Positions 25,201 through 37,200 of a stretch of 64,000 nt of DNA are shown here, piece after piece. Location of the stretch: contig OY747702.1 in NCBI GenBank assembly GCA_963556495.2, positions 5,976,501 through 6,040,500 on the forward strand, in the 5' to 3' direction. The notes under the pieces are model-generated. The model did not search any database and had not been told where the DNA came from. It was given only the letters and a program-made list of their open reading frames with translations. Source of the stretch: Valencia hispanica. Lineage: Eukaryota; Chordata; Actinopteri; Cyprinodontiformes; Valenciidae. Each line of letters opens with the position of its first letter. Within the stretch, counting starts at the first letter, position 1. The position numbers and the translations under genes were made by a program.

Positions 25201-28200
25201 CTAATTTTCTGAGATTTTGAATTGGGGGTTCTCATAAGCTACAAGCCATAATAATCAAAATTATAACAAGCAAAGGCTTGAAATATCTCACGTTGCATGT
25301 AATGAGTCTATCTCTTATGTTAGTTTCACCTTTCAAGTTGAATTCCTGAAAAAGATAAACTTTTGCACGATATTCTAATTTTTCAAGTTTCACCTATATG
25401 TTTGTAGGCCAGCTGACAACCTTGAATGGGACAAGATACCTAGATGGACACCCACCAATGACATTCTGTAGCTAGTAAAAAATGAAAAGTTACCTTTAAG
25501 GCCCTGTCTACACGGACATGAAACCAGGTGTAGCAGCAAAGATTTTTCATTGAATACATGTCTCATCCACAAGAAGCACCGTGAAGTCAATAAACGATCA
25601 TGTTTGAAACCGGGTCTCAGAAGGGATAAATCTCACAACACCGGCTCAGTTGTCTCCATGATTATGACCTCTCCGGCATTTATTCTGAGTGGATGACGTC
25701 GCCATCCCATTCCTATATTTAACGCACATGATCAACTCTGTGATAAAGTAAACAAACATGGCACCGTACGGTGTTGCAGTCATTAATTCTATCCTAGAAT
25801 ATGATTTACTGTCACTCCTCAATCACCAGCAGCAAAAAATGGATCCAGAGAACCACAGACACCATATGTTTTCGAATAAAGCTCTCATTTGAAGCTAGAT
25901 TTGTCGTGTTTGCCACCGAGTTGACTGCGCATGCTCAGTGTTTTGTCTGTGTTTCTCTGGCAGTGTCACAGTGCCACCAGTGGCCCCGACATATGTACTG
26001 CAGCAGCTTAAGCTGGTTTGTGTGAATTCATGTAGACAAATGTTTGAATTATTGTGGTGCCGTTTATACAGACTCTGTTTTTGGAACTATACTATACTAT
26101 ACTTTGTCTTTGTTTAGAGCAGGCCTTAAAACTACACATTGGCTGGAATATAACCCCCATAATCCCCTTAACAGGGATTGAAAGCCCATTTGGCAGAAGA
26201 GAAGATTGTCATCAAAGATGTCAGAGAAAGGCATGCTCATCAAGTAGAAGAAGAAGGCTGGTCTTCTTCATTTGGATATTAAGGTTTCTGGGGAGGAGAG
26301 ACATGTACAGATGGGCTGTCAACTTCATTGCCCTGGCCAGACCACACTGCTGCATTTGGGGATGAAACACTTTGAGAAGGTTCAACATTCACTGATGGAG
26401 TTTGGGGTTCTGGCTGGTCTATGGTGTTGGGTGGGCTTTGGTTAGCGGGGACTAAATTGCCATTTGTACCTTATGGGGACAGGACCACTTGGCTTGTTAT
26501 CCAAAACATCTCCTTCCCCTGTCTCAGTGTCCAGAACATTCAAAAACTCATTATACAGTTGAATTTGAGAAACCAGTAAGGACTGAAATTGACCTCCTGC
26601 AAATAGACAAGATATTTTAGAATGTGAAAGCAATGTGAAAAGCACCAATACCTACCTGTTGGTGTTGAAGACCAGCAGAGAAGTTCAACAGCAAGCAAAT
26701 CCTGCATTGTGGCAAAAAAAAAAAAATCTAATTAAAGATCCTATAAAACATACCACGCCGAAGTCCAAGAGCCATGGCTTTTGACTGGCCACTCCCTTTG
26801 CTTCTCAGATGCTCTGACTTGAGACAAAGTAAGCAGAGATAGACTCCCGAACGACATCTGTTATAATATACCTTTGCCAGTTTGGTTCCTATCAGGATCC
26901 CTACTAGCTGCAACTCATAGAATGAGTGGTAATTATTAAGCAGCTAAGCAACACCCCTCTCTGAATTGTATAGGTTTTCTCTCCTAACATTATCAATAAT
27001 CTTTTAAGAACATCTAACATATTTTGTGTCAACCACAGACAATATTTTGTTCAGATATGAGCAAACTGTGGCCTCTCTATTAATTTCTCTCTCTACTGTG
27101 TATTAAACAGCTGGAGAGAAAGCTGGCTTGTTTTTATTGGTAGGATTAAATACTGCAGGTTGACATTTAAAGAGCCTGCAAGGCTACAGCCTCATTAAAA
27201 AAAGATAAAAACCCTGTCTTTTACTGTGGGAGGAAAGTTGTTCTGTTCTAGGTTTGGAGTTGTTTGGATGAACAAGTGTATCTGTGTGTGTAGCTGGGCC
27301 TTCCACTGGGCTGCATCAAAGCGACTGTGCTGATAGAAAACGTGTTGGCAACATTTGAAATGGAGGAGATTCTCTATGAGCTGCGGGATCACTCAGCAGG
27401 GCTCAACTGTGGCATCTGGGATTACTCAGCTTCTTTTATCAATAAGTTTGGTGAGACCAATGTGGTGTTACTTTTACATAGAAACAGAGGAGGGTCAAAA
27501 AGGGTCACTGCAGTCGACATGTCACATCTTTCAGGTCACCGTCAGGATTTCCTGCTGCCAGACCGCAGTAAATACGTCAACATGGAGAAGCGTTTTCTGC
27601 GCAGCTACATGGACCTGCTGGTTCAGACGTGTCATCGACGGGGAGCGCTGGCCACAGGAGGCATGGCTGCTCTGCTGCTGCCTCACAGTCAGCAGACTGA
27701 CTCCTACAGCAGAGTGCTGGCCTCTGTGGAAAGGTACATTTATTCCGGTAGGGACTGAAACATCAGGATGCTAGAACTGCACCCTGATGTGTTTACTGTT
27801 GCGAGGCTTCATTATCAGAGAGCTCCAAACACAGGAAAATAAATACAGTATACAGTTAGTCTTTTAGACATGGCTCTACCATGAAAGGGTGATAAACTGG
27901 CATGCTGACTATACTTTGCAAAGAAATTGATTTAAGTCAGGCCAGAATTATTTAGGCATTAGACAAACATCAACCTAAAAAAAAGTATAGATTCACATGG
28001 GAGGTTCCTCAAAGCTCTATTCACAAAACCCTTTTTTTAATTATCTACATCATTGCTCAAAACAGCTTTTCAGCAGCGACTGAAACTTACTTTAATAGTG
28101 TGAGCAATCTTTTTTGTTTATATTAAGGATTTTAAAGTTAAATGATATCTGGTTGTATTGAAAAGCATAGCTGGTTCCCATAAACAGCAGTTTGGGTGCA

Positions 28201-31200
28201 GGTGTTTTGGTTTATGTGTGGTTGGTCCCCTGCTGCACTTTTGATACTGTTGTAACTATTAATAATAAATATTTGTTGTCTGGTTTTCTGAGCATCAATA
28301 ATTATAATCAATAATTTAATATGAATATAATTATTGATGACGTTCGAGTTTAACCTGTTTATTAAAGATTTCAGGGCACCAATCTCATAAATGAGATAAT
28401 TTTAATTAAACCAGACTGTCAGTCACTCTGAAAAGGCGTAGAGTTCGTCCGCGGATTTAAAACAAACTTCACAGCACACACTGATAGCACAGGAAACTTC
28501 TCGTTACTTAAGGGAATTTATTAATGAAATAGGTCACCTTACAGATTACATTTCATTCATAATTTCCATCTATTCTAACGCATGCAAAAATAGAACAGAG
28601 TTAACGTCGAGGGAAGGGGGCGTGTGTGTGTGGGAGACAGCGAGCGAATGAGGGGGGGGTTCAGCTCACCCCTTCAATGCGATAAATAACTCATGCCTTA
28701 TCAATTGGTGCGATCGGTTCACAAAGAAAGACAAAGGAAGACCGCGTGGCGATTCAACAAAGGCTAGTTTCATTAGCAATGGTGGCTTGGACAAAGGAAA
28801 CGGGGGCGACGGAGAAAGGAGATCGCAGCTGACAATAAACAAACAAGGAAATAATACAATATAATATACTGCTTCTGGTTGCAACCAAAGTCAAATAATA
28901 AAACACAAAAAGCATGCACATTCAGGGTCGGTGTACAGCGACAGACGACCAAGAATAACAGTGGTTAACAAGTTTACAGACTTATTTTAACCAACAGAAA
29001 ACGTATATTAACCGTCAAGACCTTCTCCTCTACCCAGACCGAGAGATATAAATCAGTTTAATCCTACTTGGAGGGGGCAGCTCTTCACAGTCCACGACGA
29101 AGAACGTAGAAAGTGTCCAGTTTAAAGGAGCGGTTTGCGCAAAACAGGGGTCGGAAACGCGGACGTCCGACTTTTAGGCGCTGAGGGACTCAGGCCTGTT
29201 TTCAATAGAGCTCAGATGGCCAGCTGACTCCCTGGTTACGCTGACAGGGAGTCTGTTTGATCGGCCAATTCACTTCGAAGTAGAAAAGGGAAGTTCTTCC
29301 TGGTCCAGCAGGTTTGAAAGGAAAAAGGGAAATGCTAGCAGTGGATTAAAGCGTCTCCTCACAGGCACCGCTTGGGGACCAAAAGACCAGGATTTCAATA
29401 TTCGCTCTGCTTTTATCAACTCTGTGATGTCATCACTGGCCACAGACCAATGAGAATAGGTCGAGGGCAGCGCAATGGGTGCTGGGAGATGCAGTTCGTT
29501 CAGTGGAAGGATGCTGGGAGATGCAGTTCGTTCAGTGAAAGGATGCTGGGAGATGCAGTTCGTTCAGTGAAAGGATGCTGGGAGATGCAGTTCGTTCAGT
29601 AAAGGCCATAGCCTCAACAATACAGGCGAGAAGCATTTTTGAAACAAGATCATGCTTAGAATTTAGAAAGTCTTTTTTTCATTTTAGTCGAACTTTTTTC
29701 CTTTAGTAAAGCACTCTGCCTTGTCTGGAGAAAAAATGCCTCAGTCTGTTCATCTGTTTTTTCTGCCTTTCAGACTGAAGTTGTTGGAAATCAAGGCAGG
29801 CGTTGATGGTTTCATGGTGTATGACATGAATTTGATCAAATCCATGCAGGAAGTAAGTACCTCATTAGACTGTTTGCTTACAGTATAGGGCAGCTCTGTG
29901 TTTTTTTGTCATATGATAAAAGAGGCCATAATAAATCATGTCAAAACCTTAAATCTTTATAAATCATATAAAATTCAATGCTACTGAAGGACAAACAAAT
30001 CTGTTGGGAAGGAAATTTATTCAGTTTTCCTATATGCCAGAAATTATAGTGAATCTAATTCTCCAATACCAAAAAAGGTATATCTGGCACAAAAACACCA
30101 GAGCACATTACTAGAAGAAGCCCAGACTTTTAGGAAAACATGGTGATAGATGCACTATGATTTGGGCTGCTTATCATCAGATGGAATGAGGGGTTTGAAA
30201 ACCTTCAGGTGTATTAGAAAGCTGGGGATGAAGAGGGATTTAGTTCTTCAGCACTAGGTGTGTCCAAGCATGGATCCAACTGCTCCACCTGAATAAAAAT
30301 GATGGTTTGGATTGGCCTGTGTAGAGTCCAGATCTCAACCTGACAGAAACCCTGTGAGCTTACCTGAAGAGGACAGTGGGTGAGACATAATCATAATCTG
30401 AGAGATTTGAAGAACTTTTGATGGGTACAGTAGGCAAATATTGCCAAGTAGAAGTGATATGCTACAGTATATGTCTTGAAGTAAAGATGAAAAAAGCAGG
30501 AAATGATTTATAATGGTTTCAGGTTTTTACATTGCTTTAAGATGCCATTTTAACAGGGGGAAGATCATCTCTCAGTGGTGATGTTTCTTTTCTTCCAGCT
30601 CTTTGAGCTTCACACTGAGGGTGACAACCAGCTGCACCAGCTCCGAGATGATGTCAGAGTGACTCCTGGGGATCTACTGTCCATGCCATCTGTTAGTCAG
30701 TTCATGGATTTGATTGGAGAATGTATGAGAGAAAAACAGCAGGAGGGTACAACATACCATAATTCACATTGCTTTGTTGTTGTTTTTCCTTAGGGAGGAG
30801 TCACCCTTTATGGGCTGAAGTACAACATTGCAGTGGGTGTCCTCTTTATTCATGCATGGCTATCAGGTGAGTTCAGAGATGCTGTGGTGGACACCCAACA
30901 TGAGACACTAGTGATGGGATGAATAACAATGGTTCACACCTACTACTGATTCATCTGGTGATTCAGCCATGGATTTGCTTTACTATTTTAACCCAAATTT
31001 TCTGTAGATCAGCTACATGAGGTAAAATAAAAATGTTCTAGAGTATTCCATGTAGATTTTACTTTGACCAGTAAACTTAAACTGTTGGTGGAAAGCTCAG
31101 TGCTTTAGGAAGCTTCATCTTTCCATCACTGGCCTTAAGGTCAAAAGCCAGTAAACTCATTACTTAAATCCAGACTCTGAAGATGGGTATAGTGCTACCC

Positions 31201-34200
31201 ATACGTTTAATGATGGCCAAGAGAAGTGTTGAAGTAAGTCCAAATAAAAACCCTTTTCTGTTCACTGAGCTAACAGAAGCTGTAAATCACTTTGAGTTGC
31301 AATCTTTCTATGAAAAGCGCTTTATAAATAAAGTTTGATTTATTTATTGAGAATCTACACATGGATTAAAGCGTTGTGGCTGTTACCAAACTAATGAGCT
31401 AGCAGTCAAAAACATGTCCAGATGTGTTCACTGTGAATATATACCAACACTCCAAGCAAAAGTCTTGAGATGCTTGCCCATACTGATGTGCACCTTGTTC
31501 TCTGAGAGTCCTGCTTAAGGGTTGTATTCAAACCACCAAGAGGCCTGTCCAGCTAATAACGTTTTGTTATACTAGAGGACATTGTGGGGCTTTTCAAGGA
31601 TCTTCTTTCTATTATTGCCCCCTTGCTCCTCAGACTTGTTAACAACAGTTTATCATCTGGTGAAGTTCCAAAGACTTTAAAGATGCAATTATAAAACCAC
31701 TTGTCAAGAAACCTGGAATGGACCCCCCAGTTTGGTCAAATTTTAAAGAAATATTTTCAATTCAATTTCAATTCAGTTTATTTATATAGTGCCAATTTAT
31801 AACAGACGTCATCTCAAGGCACTTTACTTTTCAATTGTACATACAGTAAACTCCAATCAGTTTAAAAGTTTCTATTTAAGGAATTTCCAGCACATTGCGT
31901 CGAGTCATTGACTTGGAGCATTCACTCCTCCTGAACAAACATATAGCGACAGTAGACAGTCGTCGTTGACTTTACAGGAATTCCTCATACTGAGCGAGCA
32001 TGTAGTGACAGTGGAGAGGAAAAACTCCTCTTTAAGAGGAAGAAACCTCTAGCAGAACCAGAACTTGGCTCAGTAAGAGAGGCCATTTGCCATGAGAATA
32101 CAGAACAGGTACACAAAAAGGAATAAAAGAACTGATGTAAAGTACTGTTTATCTCAAAGAAAGTCAAAAGTTGAGAACAGGACACGGAGGGCGTTCAGTT
32201 ACTGGGAGTATCATCCCAGTTGATGTCCCCCTCCAACAAGGCATCCCAGCTGAGCAGGACCTTCTAGGGAGGAAAAAACACTGAGAGAAAACAAAGTTAC
32301 CTGTTGAAATAACAGCATATAATACCACTGGAGAGTAGTAAAAGAGAAAGTAGCAGAGTGAAGAAAAGTGGTCAGTCTGTCCTCCAGCAGTCTAAGCCTA
32401 TAGCAGCATAACTACAGAGATAACTCAGGATGACCTAAGCCACTCTAACTGTCTACTTTTAAGACTAGGCTTAAAACCTTCCTTTTTTCATAAAGCTGAT
32501 AGAGTGTCTGCCTCATGGTCTAAAACTGGGAGCTGGTTCCACAGGAGAGGAGTCTGATAACTAAAATGTCTGCCTCCCATTCTCCTTTTAGAAATCCTAG
32601 GAACCGCCACTAAACCTGCAGTCTGAGAGTGAAGTGCTCTGTTGGGAACATATGAAACAATTAGATCTCTGATTTATGATGAAGCTTGATTATTAAGGGC
32701 TTTATATGGAAGAAGGAAGATCTTAAATTCTATTCTGGATTTAACAGGGAGCCAATGAAGGGAGGCTAAAACGTGAGAAAGTGTGATCTCTCTTTTTAAT
32801 ATTCATCAGAACTATTGATGCAACATTTTGAATCAACTGAAAGCTTTTAATTACATTTTGTGGACTTCCTTATAGTAAACATTTACAGTAGTCCAGCCTT
32901 GAAGTAACAAATGCATAGACTACTTTTTCAGCATCACAGGATGTTTCTAATTTTTCCTTGGTCAAAAATGACACCAAGGTTCTTTACATTATCCATGGAA
33001 GCTAAATTAATGCCATCTACATGAAGTCGTAGACTAAGCAGTTTCTTTTTTAGAGCTTCTGGTCCAAAGACTAAACACCTCTTTCTTGTCAGAATTTAAA
33101 AGCAAAAAGTTTAGAATCCATGTTTTTATGTCATTAAGACAGGCCTGTAATTTACCTAACTGATTGAATTCATCAGGATTTATGGATTTAGTTGCATACC
33201 ATCGGCATTACTGTAGAAATGTATCCCATTCTGTCTGATGATTCTACCAATTGAAAGCATGTAAATAGTAAAAAAATAATTGGTACTCCACAAGTAACCC
33301 TTGAGTGTAAATATTTATTATTTACATATACAAACTGGAATCTATCAGACAAATACGATTTAAACAAGCCTAGTGCTGTTCCTTTGATGCCTGCAACATG
33401 TTCAAGCCTTTCTAAGAGAATATTATGATCGACTGTGTCAAAAGCAGCATTGAGATCTAACAAAACCAGAACAGTCACAAGTCCCTCATCTGAGGCCATG
33501 AGAATATCATTAGTAACCTTCACCAATGCTGTTTCGGTGCTATGATGAGCTCTAAAACCTGACACTTGATTAGCAACTATTTTCTCAAGGATTTTAAACA
33601 AGAAAAGGAAGATTAGCTATATATTTACAATTTATTAAGTCATCTTGATCAAGAGGTTTCTTAAGTAAAGGTGTAATTATTTCAACCCTAAATTCCTGTG
33701 GTACGTATCCATTCACTAAGAATAGATTCATTATATCTAAGATCAATCAAAGGGCACACCTCTTAAATAATTTGGTTGGGATTGGGTCCAGCATGTAAGT
33801 TTAAGGTTTATCTAAACCTTAATCTGAAGCTAATATTTGTGATAATTCCAAAAGCTTGACTGAATTAAAACAGTCCAAACACAAATGGGGTTCTCTAATA
33901 ATAATGAAAAATGTGCTGTTTTAGCTTGTCAAAGGGTATTTTTATACAGCATTAGACTATTTTACCAGGTTAAATAGGAATCCTCTAGGCATGTAGAGTG
34001 CCATTTTCTCTCTGATTTCCTAGCATTCTGCTTTAAAGTATGCAGCTCTAAATTAAACCAGGGAGTCAACCTCCTATGGTTGGTTGCACTTTTTTAGAGG
34101 ACTACATTGTCAAATGCCAGGCGCAATGTTGACGTAACACTATGAACCAGACCATCAAATTGCTGCCCTTCACTGTGTTACTCTGAAGCCCCTTCCAAAC

Positions 34201-37200
34201 AGGCCATGAAAAATGGTATTATTCCGGACTTCGTCTGTTTTGCTTTTGAGTCTTATAGCAATTTTCCGGACTTTGTCCGGATACCCTTTACTGGTAATCT
34301 TATGGGTGAAGACCTAGTAACAAGAGCGGACTTTTCGCGGTATGGTGTTTGCATTCAGATTATCAGGAAATGTTCTGAAAAAGCTGGAGGGGTGTGGGTC
34401 CAGCACCCCACCCACCCCCCAGACATTCATCAGGATCCTCCGGTACATCTCTTGCTGTGTGAAAGCAGCCGAAAGGCAATGTTCCAGAAAAAATTGGTGT
34501 ATTTGAAAACACAACTCCGGTTAAAGACCAGATGGAATTGTCTGCAAATATTCCAGAACTTCTGTCTGAAAACGGCTTGAGATACTAAAGGAAATAAGAA
34601 TGGAACAGATTCGTTAAAACTTATTACAGCATTGTTGGGGAGCACAGTGGCGCAGCTGGTAGAGCAGCTCACCTCACAGCTAGAAATTACCCCCGGGGAC
34701 GCTGAGGGTTGTTGTGCCACAGATAGGTAGGTTTCGGCTATGAATAATTGCTTAGGGCAATTATTAATGAGATTAATAATTTTATGTAAAATTACCAAGT
34801 TTAGGTGCACCACCTGGATTCCAGGAATACAATAGCCAAATTGTTCAGTCTCAGTTTGTTTATGATTACCTGGCTGATTAGGCTGAGGTAATTAAACAAT
34901 ATATGAAGGAATAAGTTCTTGGCGTTCCTGAACAGCAAGTTACTACACATGTAAGTGAAATGACAACAACGGTTTTCCAAAATACAAGAGTTTATTACAA
35001 AAAGAATTCAACTTTCAGTTAACACACTTTAATCAACAAACTCACCAAACTAGCAACACACAACTAAACTACTAAGAAAAGAATAACGATAAGAAAACTA
35101 ACACTCAGAAGTAAAACAGTAAAAGTGATAAAAATGCACAGAAATAAAACAATAAACAATAAATTGATAATGTCACAGTTCAGAATGAATATGTTTGCTC
35201 AAAGACCAAGGCTTGTTTTGAACAGTGTTGGGAATGAAGGTAAGTTAGTTTTAAACTAATTGCGATTAGTTTAAGACTAATCAGCGCATTCTGGTTTGTT
35301 TTCAAACCACCAATTCACAATGCAAACCAGAAGTGAAGGAAAACATTCTTTGGAAGAAGCAATGTTTCATTAAACCATTTGCTAAATTAGAAATCAATAA
35401 CCTTTAGATAATTGATTTTATTTTATGGATCGGTCACCGCAGTGATTGATCTAATTTAATATTTAGACTTTATGTTGACGTTACCGGTCGTACCAATTAT
35501 GTTGATCTAATTTAGTATTTTGACTTATCAAGAAGGCGGTCTCAAAAATGACTTAAAAGATTAGTGTTTGTGTTCAAACAATCTGTTTTAAAGTCAATCT
35601 CTATTTTGAATAACATTAATGGCAGTCTGTTGTTCATGAATAAAAAACCGTCAATGGCGGGCCTACATGGTTCGCTAGAGCATGTAGCTTACAGCTAGCT
35701 CACGTGGCGCTGGATCATTTATTAAACATCAAACAAAGAAAAACTGTTGGATTGAGTAACTTAGGTTGCAGGATATAAAACGACTTTCCATCGGAAACCT
35801 CGAAAATCACTGTTTAAACCTCCAGGCCGACTGGCCTGTTTGTACCCAAACAATAAATGAAATCTTACACAAAGTAACAAATCACAGTGAAAATAAACAA
35901 CCGTTAAATCTTGATTAAACTAAACTAATCTCGCCTCTGCCCAGACAGACCTTATTGAACGGTTAAAGTTCTCCAAGTCGCTCCGTGGATGATGGGCGAA
36001 GCTAACACAACGTAAGCCGGCAGGCTAGCAATAGCTGCGGTCGGTTAGCAGCGGTAGGCCGTACGGCTGTTGTAGCGTAGCAGCCATGGAGCTCTTTCAG
36101 TGAAATACCTTAGTTCGCTGTTTCCAGCACAGCATTCATCTCACATAAGCTCCGTCGGCGGTGGATGTTACGATTGTAGTCTGGACTCGGCTCTGCGGCA
36201 ACAGTAGCTGGTTAGCAGTTCGCTTCCTCACGGTAGCATCTGAAATTCATAAAGTTTCTGAAGGGCTCAGGGCAGAGTAGTGGGGTTTGTCTCAAGACAC
36301 TGGGTTTGCGATTCACCTGATTGATCAACAGTCTTGTCGTCCTTGAAGTGGGTTCCTCCCAGAACTCGCGTATTTTCCCTCGCCAGCGAAGGAAACATGG
36401 GGTCCCTCCTAGCACTGTTTGGCTGCAAGAGCCCAACTGAAGAGGATTTGCGCCAATGACTCCAGCCCTTATATAACCTCTGGTCCTCTTCTTCTCCTGT
36501 CGGAGCTAGAATGTGGGTTAGCGCCACCCAACAAGCTGGGCATTTCTATGAACCTCCGTCATGCTGGGGTTTCTTGTCCTGCAATGCATAGTTACATCAT
36601 ACCGTATAGTTTCATGGAGGTTATGAAGGAACAAAGATTCAAAAGTGTGGTCGTCTTCAAAATCTGGGACATAATGTCGCTGAAAATAAACTTTTCTCAA
36701 TCTGAAATAGAAATCTCTGGGTGGTTTGTGCACATCTTGCTAAACCTGAAAAGCATTAAAGAAAGCAACAGCCGGATTTCTGTGCACAGAATATTCTTCT
36801 CTTAAAGCCTGACAAAGAGCTGAATAACTGTCACGAATCTGTGTTGGAAGAGTTTGTATGAAAGCATGAACGCTGCTACTGGTGGATTTCCAGAGGAGGT
36901 TCAGTTTCTCACGACAAGAGGGAAAAGGCAGAACTAAAAGACAGCGTTCAACCTGGTGCAGATATTCAGGAATGTTTAAGTCAAAATTATCTGGGTCAAA
37001 AAGCTATATGTCCCTTGCTAAGGCTTCCACTTGGCTGGTGCGCAAATGCAAAGGGGGGCCTGGCCCATCCGGAAGGTTCCTCTGGTTATGTTCAATGAAT
37101 GGTGGAGACATTTGAACTAACTTTTTAGGAGGAAAAGACCACTCGTGGTGTGATCCAGAGCCTTCCAATGTGTGAAATCTTACATGTGACGGCAATGGGT

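Noticed and set aside
29481..29604. CRISPR-like array of 32-bp repeats
   Set aside because: Repeats are directly adjacent without spacers and the genome is vertebrate; it is a minisatellite.
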